Source of the DNA: Xanthobacteraceae bacterium
GTDB taxonomy: Bacteria; Pseudomonadota; Alphaproteobacteria; Rhizobiales; Xanthobacteraceae
Reading direction: 5' to 3'
Length of the DNA: 49,496 nt
Assembly: GCA_031291445.1 (NCBI GenBank)
Contig: JARLJA010000104.1
Coordinates: forward strand, 1 to 49,496
The notes under the pieces are model-generated. The model saw only the letters and a list, made by a program, of their open reading frames with translations, ran no database searches and had not been told where the DNA came from. The translations under genes were made by a program, and so were the position numbers. Shown piece after piece: positions 36,015-44,017 of the stretch (its first letter is position 1; each line of letters begins with the position of its first letter).

Positions 36015-36074
36015 CTTGACAGTCGTCAAGGAAAAATTTGACACTCGTCATGACATCTCTGAACGAGTGTCAAA
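36015..36074. promoter_or_regulatory. Operator cluster between tetR and the SDR operon
   Basis: Three copies of a 15-bp motif, consensus TTGACA-S-TCGT, occur: TTGACAGTCGTCAAG (36016-36030), TTGACACTCGTCATG (36038-36052) and, inverted, TTGACACTCGTTCAG (minus strand, 36073-36059). The first is itself a palindrome (CTTGAC-N4-GTCAAG). The outer two of the second set form perfect 12-bp arms TTTGACACTCGT/ACGAGTGTCAAA (36037-36048, 36063-36074). The first two copies are 22 bp apart, two helical turns. This is typical of TetR-family operators. Confidence 0.75.
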
Positions 36075-36098
36075 CAAAAGAAAAACCGGAGGAAACAG

Positions 36099-36902
36099 AT
36101 GAGCGGACAGCGATTAGCCGGGCGTAAGGCCCTGGTGACGGGTGGCGCGCGCGGGATCGGCGCGGCCATCGCCGAAGCACTGGCCAAGGCCGGGGCGGCG
36201 GTAATGATCGGCGACATCCTCACCGACGTCGGCCGGGACACGGCCGCCGACATCGGCAAACTGGGGGTCAAGGCCGGCTTCGTGCCTCTCGACGTCACCG
36301 ACAACGCCCAGTGGGAGCAGGCGGTCTCCGCCACGGTGTCCACGCTGGGCGGCTTCGACATCCTGATCAACAATGCCGGCATCGAGATCACATCGCTGGT
36401 CGCGGACCTGAAGGCCGAAGACCTGCGCCGCATGTGCGACGTCAACGTGGTCGGCGTCGGGCTCGGCCTCAGGAATGCCTTCCGGGCGATGCGCCCCGGC
36501 GGTGCAGCGGCCAAGGGCGGCGCCGTGGTGAACATCTCCTCGGTCGCGGCGACCATCGCCTTCCCGGCCATTGCCGGCTATTCCGCCACCAAATCGGCGG
36601 TCGACCGCCTCACCCGCATTGCCGCCATGGAGTCGGGCAAGCTCGGCTACGGCGTCCGCGTCAACTGCATCTATCCCGGCCTCATCCCCACCGTCATGGG
36701 CATGCAGCTCGCCAACGACATCGTCGCGGTCGGCCTCGCCCCCGACGTCAACGGCGCCGTGGCCGGCGTGATCGAGCAGACCCCGCTCGGGCGTCTCGCC
36801 GAGGTGTCCGATATCGCGGACGCCGCCGTGTTCCTCTGTTCCGACGAAGCCCGTTTCATCACCGGCGCTGGTTTGCCGGTCGATGGCGGCATGGGCATGT
36901 GA
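36099..36902 (+). CDS. Short-chain dehydrogenase/reductase (classical SDR)
   Basis: A 267-residue cytoplasmic NAD(P)-dependent oxidoreductase. The cofactor motif is TGGARGIG (14-21) and D39 after the second strand points to NAD(H). NNAG is at 91-94, the catalytic set is N116, S148, Y161 and K165 (GYSATKS), and the C-terminus is GLPVDGGMGM. First gene of a three-gene operon: the next start is 14 bp after its stop. GGAGG precedes the ATG at 36099. Operator repeats lie within 85 bp upstream. The substrate is likely a hydroxyacyl or cyclic alcohol, given the ligase downstream, but that is inference. Confidence 0.93.
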   Translation: MSGQRLAGRKALVTGGARGIGAAIAEALAKAGAAVMIGDILTDVGRDTAADIGKLGVKAGFVPLDVTDNAQWEQAVSATVSTLGGFDILINNAGIEITSLVADLKAEDLRRMCDVNVVGVGLGLRNAFRAMRPGGAAAKGGAVVNISSVAATIAFPAIAGYSATKSAVDRLTRIAAMESGKLGYGVRVNCIYPGLIPTVMGMQLANDIVAVGLAPDVNGAVAGVIEQTPLGRLAEVSDIADAAVFLCSDEARFITGAGLPVDGGMGM

Positions 36903-36916
36903 GAGGAGCACGTCAC

Positions 36917-38038
36917 ATGACCGAGAAAAAGCCCGTCGTCGTCTATGGCGTCTCCGGCTATACCGGCCGCCTGGTGTGCGAATATCTGCGTGAGTACAAC
37001 ATTCCGTTCATCGCCGCGGGGCGCGACAAGGCCCGCGTCCAGGCCGTCGTCGAGAAAATCCCCGGGATCGAAACCGCCGACTACGAGGTGGTGGGGGTCG
37101 AACATTCGGTCGAGGCGCTGACCAAGCTGTTCAAGGGGGCCAGGGTCGTCAGCAACATGGTCGGCCCCTTCATCAAATACGCCCCTGAGGTCGTGGAGGC
37201 GGCGTACGCGGCCGGTTGCCACTACACCGACACCACCGGCGAACAGGACTGGGTGCTCCATGCCCAGGAACGCTGGGGCGCGAAGTTCGCGGAAAAAGGC
37301 CTGCTGCTGGCTCCCAACATCGCCCAGATGTACACGACCGGCGAAATCGCCGCCAACATCTGCCTCGAAACGCCGGGCCTCGACACGCTCGACATTCTGG
37401 TGCTGTGGAAGGGACTTCCCACCTACGCCTCGACGCAGACCATCTTCACCATCCTCAAGGCCAAGTGGTACTACCTCGAGCAGAACAAATACGTCGAGTG
37501 GGATCTCACGGCCAATTACGAGGTCGGAGTTCCGGGCCAGCATGAAAGCGCCATCGCCGTACCGTGGGGCGGCACTGCCCATCCGGTGTGGTTCAAGAAC
37601 GATCCCCGCGTCTCGAACTGCAAGGTGATCGGCGGCGTTCTGCAACGCGACGTCATGGAGGGCGTGCGCCAGACCACGCAGATGGTGAAGGAGAAGATCC
37701 GGCCGCTCCCGATCGATCAGCAGGAAAAGGCGCTGGCCGACATCGCCGCCACCCTGCAGGCCGGCATGCCGCCGCGCGAAAATCCGCGCGTCAACACCTC
37801 GCTTGATTCCGTCCATGCGTCCGGCCCGCTCGGCCGCGCGCACTGCGTCATCCATGGCAACTGCAACTACAAGCAGACCGGATTGCTGCAGGCCTACGCC
37901 GCGTTCTCGCTGTTGCAGACCGCGCCGAAGAAGGTCGGCTTCGCCTCGGGATGCCAGGCCTTCGGCCATCGTGAGCTGCTGGGGCAGTTGCGAAGCTTCG
38001 GCCTGGTGATGAACCCGATCCTGACCGTCCAAGCGTGA
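36917..38038 (+). CDS. Saccharopine-dehydrogenase-like NAD(P)-binding protein
   Basis: A 373-residue protein with an N-terminal Rossmann fold, VVVYGVSGYTGRLVCEYL, whose GxSGYTG loop is typical of the saccharopine dehydrogenase/trans-acting enoyl reductase family. Next comes NMVGPFIKYAPEVVEAAYA and YTDTTGEQDWV, also family landmarks. The C-terminal half (LVLWKGLPTYASTQTIF onward) is not the lysine-biosynthesis enzyme and matches what I recall as the DUF5938-type subgroup. The reaction is unknown. GAGGAG precedes the ATG at 36917. It is embedded between an SDR and an acyl-CoA synthetase under a TetR regulator, pointing to catabolism or modification of a CoA-activated acid. Confidence 0.8.
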   Translation: MTEKKPVVVYGVSGYTGRLVCEYLREYNIPFIAAGRDKARVQAVVEKIPGIETADYEVVGVEHSVEALTKLFKGARVVSNMVGPFIKYAPEVVEAAYAAGCHYTDTTGEQDWVLHAQERWGAKFAEKGLLLAPNIAQMYTTGEIAANICLETPGLDTLDILVLWKGLPTYASTQTIFTILKAKWYYLEQNKYVEWDLTANYEVGVPGQHESAIAVPWGGTAHPVWFKNDPRVSNCKVIGGVLQRDVMEGVRQTTQMVKEKIRPLPIDQQEKALADIAATLQAGMPPRENPRVNTSLDSVHASGPLGRAHCVIHGNCNYKQTGLLQAYAAFSLLQTAPKKVGFASGCQAFGHRELLGQLRSFGLVMNPILTVQA

Positions 38039-38042
38039 CAAA

Positions 38043-38074
38043 CCGCGGTGGCGCCCCCGGGTGCGCCACCGCGG
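38043..38074 (+). other. Intercistronic hairpin between the reductase and ligase genes
   Basis: Perfect 12-bp arms CCGCGGTGGCGC (38043-38054) and GCGCCACCGCGG (38063-38074) enclose an 8-nt loop. It begins four bases after the upstream stop codon and ends shortly before the GGAGGG ribosome binding site of the ligase. No U tract follows, so it is more likely an mRNA stabiliser or processing hairpin than a terminator. Confidence 0.7.
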
Positions 38075-38090
38075 CCCGGAGGGATCCGCG

Positions 38091-39629
38091 ATGCGTCTGA
38101 TCGACTATCTGGACAAGGGCGCATCCCTTGGTGCCGATGCGCCCTGCCTGACCATGGACGGACACGATCTCAGCTACGCCGAGGTCCAGCGCCTGAGCTA
38201 CCGGGTTGCACGCGGGTTGGCGGCAACCGGCATCGCCGCGGGCGACAAGGTGGCCATCCTGTCCGGCAACCATCCGGTGGCTTTTTCCTGCGTCTTCGGT
38301 ATTTCACGCGCCGGCGCGGTGTGGTGTCCGGTCAATCCACGCAACGAGGCCACCGAAAACCAGATCATCCTCGACACTTTCGATTGCCGCCTGTTGCTGT
38401 TCCACAGCCACTACGCGCCCATGGTGGAGCGGCTTCTGCCGGCCCTGCCCAAGCTCGCCAAGGTGGTGTGCCTGGACTCGGCCCTGCCGTTCGCGGCCTC
38501 GTTCGAAGACTGGCTGCGCGGTCTGCCCGACAGCCCGTTCGACCGATCACCGATCGACGACCTGGCGATGATTCCGGGCACCGGCGGCACCACCGGCAAG
38601 CCCAAGGGCGTGATGCTGTCGGGCCGCAACCTGGAAGCCATGACCGCGCTGACACTGATGGGCTACCCGTTCGACGGCCGTCCGCGGTATCTGGCGCTGG
38701 CCCCGCTGACCCATGCCGCCGGCGTCCTGTGTTTCCCCATCCTGGCGCTCGGCGGCCGTGTCGTCGTGATGCCCCGGGCCGATGTCGGCGAGTTCCTGCA
38801 GCTGATCGAAGCCTACGGTATCACCCACACGTTCCTGCCGCCCACCGTCATCTACATGGTGCTGGATCATCCGGCGCTCGGAAACGCCGACCTGTCATCA
38901 TTGCAGTGCTTCTGGTACGGCGCCGCCCCCATGTCCACAGCCCGCCTCGCCGAGGCGCTACGGCGGATCGGGCCGATGGCGCAGCTGTTCGGCCAGACCG
39001 AAGCGCCGATGATGATCTCCATGATGGCGCCTCGCGATCACTACAACGCCGACGGCTCGGTGGCGGCCGAGCGTCTGGCCTCGGCCGGGCGGGTCAGTCC
39101 ACTGGTGCAGGTGGCGATCATGGACCCCGACGGAGCGCTTCTGCCCACTGGCCACCGCGGCGAAATCGTGGCGCGCGGCTCGCTGGTGATGGAGGGGTAC
39201 TACAAGGACCCGGAAGCCACCGCCGAGGCCTCGCGCCACGGCTGGCACCACACCGGCGATATCGGCTATCTCGACGCCGACAATTTTCTCACCATCGTCG
39301 ACCGCGCCAAGGACATGATCATCACCGGCGGCTTCAACGTCTATTCGGTGGAAGTCGAACAGGCTTTGGCGGCGCACGAGACGATTGCAGACTGCGCCGT
39401 GGTCGGCCTTCCGGACGACAAATGGGGCGAACGCGTCGTCGCGGTGGTTCAGGGCAAGCCCGGCACCCACATCGACGTGGACGCCGTCGCGGCCTTCGTC
39501 AAGGAACGGATCGGGAGCGTCAAAACGCCGAAACAGATCGAAGTGTGGGACGACCTGCCGCGATCCAGGATCGGCAAGGTCCTGAAATCGGACGTCCGCG
39601 CCCGCCTGCTCAACGACGGAAGACACTGA
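38091..39629 (+). CDS. Acyl-CoA synthetase / AMP-dependent ligase (ANL family)
   Basis: A 512-residue enzyme that activates a carboxylic acid to its CoA thioester through an acyl-AMP. The P-loop is PGTGGTTGKPKGV (163-174). The aromatic-binding/AMP motif is FGQTEAPM, the hinge is around WHHTGDIGYLD and VDRAKDMIITGGFNVYSVE, and the catalytic lysine is K496 in RIGKVLK. It belongs to the long-chain/aryl-CoA ligase branch. The ATG at 38091 follows GGAGGGATC and is preferred over an upstream in-frame ATG in the hairpin. Last gene of the TetR-controlled operon; it converges with the DUF6455 gene. Confidence 0.9.
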   Translation: MRLIDYLDKGASLGADAPCLTMDGHDLSYAEVQRLSYRVARGLAATGIAAGDKVAILSGNHPVAFSCVFGISRAGAVWCPVNPRNEATENQIILDTFDCRLLLFHSHYAPMVERLLPALPKLAKVVCLDSALPFAASFEDWLRGLPDSPFDRSPIDDLAMIPGTGGTTGKPKGVMLSGRNLEAMTALTLMGYPFDGRPRYLALAPLTHAAGVLCFPILALGGRVVVMPRADVGEFLQLIEAYGITHTFLPPTVIYMVLDHPALGNADLSSLQCFWYGAAPMSTARLAEALRRIGPMAQLFGQTEAPMMISMMAPRDHYNADGSVAAERLASAGRVSPLVQVAIMDPDGALLPTGHRGEIVARGSLVMEGYYKDPEATAEASRHGWHHTGDIGYLDADNFLTIVDRAKDMIITGGFNVYSVEVEQALAAHETIADCAVVGLPDDKWGERVVAVVQGKPGTHIDVDAVAAFVKERIGSVKTPKQIEVWDDLPRSRIGKVLKSDVRARLLNDGRH

Positions 39630-39673
39630 AGCCTCGCCGCCGTCGCACGCCGACCGCAGCCGCCAGGTCCGGA

Positions 39674-40084
39674 TCAGGACGCCTTCGGCGTCAGGGCATC
39701 GATCGTCATCGCGTTGACGCAGTATTCTTCGTAGTGCTGCGCGGCGGTGTTGGCGTCGAGGTCGCGGTCACAGCGCCCCTTTTGCGCGCATCGGGCACAG
39801 ACCCGCTCCATGTCGTGATAGACCATCGGCTGGGCGCGGGAGATCGCGTCGGCATCGATCCCCAGCGCCGTGAGCATGCGCGGCAGTTCGTCGGCGGCAT
39901 GGGGGCCCTGGCGTACCAGCGCGCCGAGGTCCTGCGGGGTGACGCCGAGTTCGTCGGCAATGCGATGGAATTCGCCGGAGTCGAACTCCCGGACTTCCCT
40001 GATGCTGCGTCGGTAGTGCAGCCAGTCGCCGAACGTCTCGATCAGGCGATTGACGCCCGCAAGCGGCTTCGACAGGTCGGTCAT
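39674..40084 (-). CDS. Small DUF6455-like protein with a four-cysteine cluster
   Basis: A 136-residue cytoplasmic protein. An N-terminal helical part contains FHRIADELGVTPQDLGALV, a LysM-free helical motif typical of DUF6455-like proteins. The C-terminal part has cysteines C96, C99, C105 and C122 in the pattern C-x2-C-x5-C-x16-C, which suggests a zinc or Fe-S site. AGGAGG lies before the ATG at 40084, ruling out the longer frame from 40222. The function is unknown. It converges with the acyl-CoA ligase, 44 bp apart, and stands downstream of the ICL/PEPM-like gene on the same strand. Confidence 0.75.
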   Translation of the reverse strand: MTDLSKPLAGVNRLIETFGDWLHYRRSIREVREFDSGEFHRIADELGVTPQDLGALVRQGPHAADELPRMLTALGIDADAISRAQPMVYHDMERVCARCAQKGRCDRDLDANTAAQHYEEYCVNAMTIDALTPKAS

Positions 40085-40258
40085 GGTTTCCTCCTGGACG
40101 TGCCCTCGCGTGCCGCTGCCTGCGCCTCCGATCCAACACGATGGACCGCACGGACCTGCACGCGAGGAATCTCCCGAGACTATTTCCTCCCGGAAGGCCT
40201 TGGCTGAATTGACATGCGTCAAAGTCGCCTGCGGCAGCGCCGCGGCCGCCGCAGGCCG

Positions 40259-41092
40259 CTAGCTGGTGTGGGGGTGCGCCAGCACCTTCTGGAGCTCGCT
40301 CCCGGGATAGCCATTGGCGAACTCGGAGAACGTGCCGAGGTCGGCGATCTCCCGGGCGGCGCGCATGAAGCCGCCCCACGCGGCACGGGCCAGCGCCCCG
40401 CCGACGCTGATGCGCCGCACGCCGAGTTCGGCGAGCTCCGCGACGCTGAAACCCGGCGCATTGCCGACCAGCACGTTGACGGGCTTGGGGGCGACCGCCT
40501 GAACCACCTCGGCGATCTGCTGCTTGGTCTTCAATCCGGGCGCATAGAGGCAGTCGGCGCCGGCCTCGGCGAAGGACACCAGACGGCGGATGGTCGCCGC
40601 GAGGTCGGCCTCGCCCACCAGAAATCCCTCGCAGCGCGCGACCAGAACGGCATTGCCATCGACGGCATCGATCGCGGCACGCGCCGCCGCGATCCGCGCC
40701 GCCGCAAGCGCATCGTCGTAAAGCGGCTGGCCGGAGGTGCCGCTGCGGTTCTCGATCGACAGGCCGGCCACGCCCGCCTCCAGCGCCCTGGTCACGTTGG
40801 CCGCGACCGCCTGCGGCGCATCGGCGAAGCCGTTCTCGAAATCGGCATTGAGCGGAAGCTCGGTGCCGGCGCACAGCTGGCGCAGATGCCCGACCACCTC
40901 GTCGCAGGTCAGGCCGTAGTCGGCGCGGCCGGTCGACCAGGCGAAGCCGGCGCTGGTGGACGCCAGCGCCTTGAAGCCCAGCGACTGCAGCAGCCGCGCG
41001 CTGCCGAGGTCCCAGGGATTGGGCAGAACGAAGCAGCCGGCCTGGTGCAGCTTGCGGAACACGACACGCTTCTCGGCGGCGGACACGGTCAT
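40259..41092 (-). CDS. Isocitrate lyase/PEP mutase superfamily protein
   Basis: A 277-residue TIM-barrel protein. N-terminal FVLPNPWDLGSARLLQSLGF and STSAGFAWSTGRADYG, then PLNADFENGF (metal-binding acids) and GLSIENRSG, are hallmarks of the superfamily. The KKCGH catalytic motif of true isocitrate and methylisocitrate lyases is replaced by VARCEGFLVG, so it is closer to the PEP mutase/phosphonopyruvate hydrolase-like or carboxyphosphonoenolpyruvate-mutase-like branch often annotated only by superfamily. No phosphonate genes are nearby. GGAGGG precedes the ATG at 41092. The gene ends within the block that separates aat from the DUF2155 gene. Confidence 0.85.
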   Translation of the reverse strand: MTVSAAEKRVVFRKLHQAGCFVLPNPWDLGSARLLQSLGFKALASTSAGFAWSTGRADYGLTCDEVVGHLRQLCAGTELPLNADFENGFADAPQAVAANVTRALEAGVAGLSIENRSGTSGQPLYDDALAAARIAAARAAIDAVDGNAVLVARCEGFLVGEADLAATIRRLVSFAEAGADCLYAPGLKTKQQIAEVVQAVAPKPVNVLVGNAPGFSVAELAELGVRRISVGGALARAAWGGFMRAAREIADLGTFSEFANGYPGSELQKVLAHPHTS

Positions 41093-41124
41093 CGACGACC
41101 CCTCCCGATCAAGACGAGTGCGCG

Positions 41125-42072
41125 CTATTGCTGGAACGGCGGCACGAAACCCGACGGCTGCTGGCGCGGCTGCGGCGGAGGCGGCGAATAGACCTGCGGC
41201 GGCGGCGCCGGCTGGCGCGCGGTCTGCTGCCGCTTGGCAGGCGCGGGCTTCGGCGGAGGCGCGGGCGCCGGCGTATCGACCTGCGTCGCCACGGTCTGGT
41301 CGGGTCCCTTACAGTCGGTCAGCCAGATGTCGTAGATCGGATGTTCGACACCGTGCAGGCCGGGGCTCGCGGCGAACATCCAGCCCGAGAAGATCTTCTT
41401 CACCTCGCCCTGCAGGGTGATCTCTTCGACCTCGACGAAGGCATCGGTGTTGGTGGCTTCCGTCGCCGGGCGCGTATAGCACGCGTCGGGTTTGACCCGC
41501 AGCGCGCCGAACTGCACCGTCTCGCCGATATCGACGTCGAAATTGATGATGCGGCCGGTGATCTTGTCGAGACCGGAAAACACCGCCTTCTTGTTGACGA
41601 CCTTCTGCGCCGGCGGCTCGGTCACGATCTCGTCGCCCGGCTGCAGCGTCGGGGGCGCCGGCGGCGCGCCCTTGGCCTGACGCGGCGGTGTCGCCTGTCC
41701 CGGCGGCGGCGTCACCGGCGCGGCCGGCGGCGGTGCCGCGGCAACACCAGGCTGACCTGGCTGGGCGGGCGGCGCCACGCTCGCGCCCGGAGGCGGCGGC
41801 AGCGGCTGGGACTGCACCGATCCGGGTGGCGGAGCTGCAACGCCCGGCTGAGGCCGGGACGGAATCGGCAGGATGCGCCCCTGGTTGGGCAGGTCGGGCA
41901 CGTCCTCTTCTTCCGGGTCCTGCATCTGGGAGCCGCCCGGCACATTGCCCGGCGGTCGCGGCGGCGGATTGGAAAAAATCGTGCCGATCTGCGCCTGCAC
42001 GGGGTGCGACAGCGACAGAACCGGTGCGACGACGAGCGTCGCCAGAACAACGAGGGATGCGGCTCGGACCAT
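41125..42072 (-). CDS. Periplasmic DUF2155 protein, proline-rich
   Basis: A 315-residue exported protein. The start at 42072 gives a signal peptide (MVRAASLVVLATLVVAPVLS, cleavage near VQAQ). A long Pro/Ala/Gln-rich segment (about 35-150) leads to the DUF2155 domain (about 155-255) with AVFSGLDKITGRIINFDVDI, KPDACYTRP and FSGWMFAASPGLHGVEHPIY. Two cysteines (ACYTRP, TDCKG) could form a disulfide. A second Pro-rich tail ends the protein. No function is established. In related genomes this gene lies directly between aat and the NDUFA12 gene; here both links are interrupted. An upstream ATG at 42159 is in frame but would bury the signal. Confidence 0.85.
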   Translation of the reverse strand: MVRAASLVVLATLVVAPVLSLSHPVQAQIGTIFSNPPPRPPGNVPGGSQMQDPEEEDVPDLPNQGRILPIPSRPQPGVAAPPPGSVQSQPLPPPPGASVAPPAQPGQPGVAAAPPPAAPVTPPPGQATPPRQAKGAPPAPPTLQPGDEIVTEPPAQKVVNKKAVFSGLDKITGRIINFDVDIGETVQFGALRVKPDACYTRPATEATNTDAFVEVEEITLQGEVKKIFSGWMFAASPGLHGVEHPIYDIWLTDCKGPDQTVATQVDTPAPAPPPKPAPAKRQQTARQPAPPPQVYSPPPPQPRQQPSGFVPPFQQ

Positions 42073-42201
42073 GTCGCGCGGCTTCAATGGGCGAATCGGA
42101 CGTCGAACCAAGACCCTGGAATTGGATCTCGCGCCGCTCGCAGAGCACCCGGTTAACACGTTGAATACGGCGGGGAAAGGGCGGAGCCGCCCAGCCCGGC
42201 A

Positions 42202-43152
42202 TTACGACGCGGCCGCGGCGGTGCGGGCAGCCCGCCGCAGCGCCTGCGGCGGCTGTCCGAACGCCCGCATGAAGGCGCGGCGCATTCGCTCCGGGTCGCC
42301 GAAGCCGGTGGCCAGCGCCACCGCCTCGATCGGCTCGGCCGCGCCCTCGACGCGCGCCTTGGCGGCCTCGACGCGCAGCCGTTCCACCGCCTTGGACGGC
42401 GTCATCCCGGTTTCGGCGACGAAGGCACGGGTGAAGTGGCGGGCGCTCATGGCGGCCTGTTCCGCCATGCGCTCAACCGTCAGCGGCTGGTCGAGGTTTT
42501 CACGGGCCCAGGACAACAGCGGCCTGAAGCGGCCGGCCGGCTCCTTCAGTTCCAGCAGCCTGGAAAACTGCGACTGCCCGCCGGCGCGGCGGTGGTAGAC
42601 CACCAGCTGTCGCGCCGTGTCCCGGGCTACGGCATCTCCGTCATCCTCGGCGACCATCGCCAGCGCGAGATCGATCCCGGCGCTGATACCGGCCGAGGTC
42701 CAGATCGGGCCGTCCTTGACGAAGATCCGATCGGGCTCGAGCCGCACCTTGGGATAGGTGGCGAGGAAGTGGCTGGTGCGGCCCCAGTGGGTGGTGGCCC
42801 GTCGTCCGTCGAGCAGTCCGGCCTCGGCCAGCACATAGGCGCCGGAGCAGACGCTGGCGACCCGGCGGACACGGCGCGCCGCGTGGGCGACGAAGGACAC
42901 CAGTTCGGCACATCGGACCGCCTCGCGGGTGCCCTCGCCGCCCGCGACGATGAGGGTGTCGAGGCCGCGCAACCCCTTGAGGCCGCGCGCCACCATCTCC
43001 ACGCCGGCGGAGCTGCGCACCGGTCCGGCGGCAATCGAAAGCGGCGTGATCGCGGCGGTGCGGCCCGCGAGCCGCCCGGCGATTTCGAACACCGCGATCG
43101 GCCCGGCGGCGTCGAGCAGTTGAAACCCGGGGAAGATCAAGAGCCCGATCAT
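42202..43152 (-). CDS. GlxA-type AraC regulator with DJ-1/PfpI sensor domain
   Basis: A 316-residue transcription regulator. The N-terminal domain (1-185) is DJ-1/PfpI-like: IGLLIFPGFQLLDAAGPIAV, IVAGGEGTREA, VCSGAYVLAEAGLLDGRRAT and THWGRTSHF. The C-terminal part (about 215-310) is an AraC DNA-binding domain with two HTH motifs (TVERMAEQAAMSARHFTRAF, IEAVALATGFGDPERMRRAF). The ATG at 43152 has GGAG eight bases before it. It is divergent from the isonitrile-hydratase-like gene, which shares the DJ-1 fold, and is the natural candidate to control it. Confidence 0.92.
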   Translation of the reverse strand: MIGLLIFPGFQLLDAAGPIAVFEIAGRLAGRTAAITPLSIAAGPVRSSAGVEMVARGLKGLRGLDTLIVAGGEGTREAVRCAELVSFVAHAARRVRRVASVCSGAYVLAEAGLLDGRRATTHWGRTSHFLATYPKVRLEPDRIFVKDGPIWTSAGISAGIDLALAMVAEDDGDAVARDTARQLVVYHRRAGGQSQFSRLLELKEPAGRFRPLLSWARENLDQPLTVERMAEQAAMSARHFTRAFVAETGMTPSKAVERLRVEAAKARVEGAAEPIEAVALATGFGDPERMRRAFMRAFGQPPQALRRAARTAAAAS

Positions 43153-43263
43153 GACGCGTTCTCCCGCATGGACAACGATGTCCAGAAATGAGGGAATAAC
43201 GTCATTTCGGACAAGGCGCAAGAATGCTCAGATGAGATCCGCTTGACTGGCCAGGAGAACCCC

Positions 43264-43962
43264 ATGCCCGACACCATTCACATCGGCTTTCTCGTCTTCC
43301 CGAGGGTCACCCAGCTCGACCTCACGGGCCCCCTGCAGGTGCTGTCCCGCGTGCCCGGCGCGAAGGTCCACCTCATCTGGAAACGGATCGAGCCGGTGCC
43401 GAGCGACGCGGTGCTGGCGCTGCTGCCGACCACGACCTATGCCGATTGCCCGCAGCTCGACGTGATCTGCGTTCCCGGCGGATCGGGCGCCGACGACATG
43501 CTCAACGACGACGAGACGCTGGCCTTCCTGCGGCGCCAGGCGCCCGGGGCACGTTATGTCACTGCAGTCTGCACCGGATCGCTGGTGCTGGGTGCCGCCG
43601 GCCTGATCGAGGGTTACCGCGCCACCACGCACTGGTCGGCGATGCAGCATCTGGCGCGCTTCGGCGCCGTGGCCACGCCGGTACGGGTCTGCACCGATCG
43701 CAACCGCATCACCGGCGGCGGCGTCACCGCGGGAATCGATTTCGGATTCACCTTGGCCGCGGCGCTGTCCGACGACGCCACCGCCCAGATGATTCAGCTC
43801 GGTCTCGAATATGATCCGGCGCCGCCGTTCGCCGCCGGCTCGCCCGCGATCGCGCCGCCGCAGATCCTGGAGAAGGTCACGGCCGCGATGGCGCCTGCCG
43901 CGGAACGCCGGCGTGTCGCAGTCGACACCGCTGCGGCCCGGCGGCTGCAGCCGGCAACGTGA
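43264..43962 (+). CDS. Isonitrile hydratase-like DJ-1/PfpI protein
   Basis: A 232-residue enzyme closely matching what I recall of Pseudomonas InhA, which hydrates isonitriles to N-substituted formamides. The acidic residue is D19 in VTQLDLTGP, the catalytic cysteine C103 and T104 are in TAVCTGSLVLGAAGL, and ICVPGGSG, RATTHWSAM and RITGGGVTAGIDFGFTLA are family landmarks. AGGAGA lies before the ATG at 43264. It is divergent from a GlxA-type regulator, an arrangement seen for this family. The natural substrate is unproven; other DJ-1 activities are possible. Confidence 0.85.
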   Translation: MPDTIHIGFLVFPRVTQLDLTGPLQVLSRVPGAKVHLIWKRIEPVPSDAVLALLPTTTYADCPQLDVICVPGGSGADDMLNDDETLAFLRRQAPGARYVTAVCTGSLVLGAAGLIEGYRATTHWSAMQHLARFGAVATPVRVCTDRNRITGGGVTAGIDFGFTLAAALSDDATAQMIQLGLEYDPAPPFAAGSPAIAPPQILEKVTAAMAPAAERRRVAVDTAAARRLQPAT

Positions 43963-44017
43963 GTCGCCGGCGCGAGACGTAAGAAGCGGCGCCCCGGAGG
44001 CGCAGCCCCCCCCGGGC

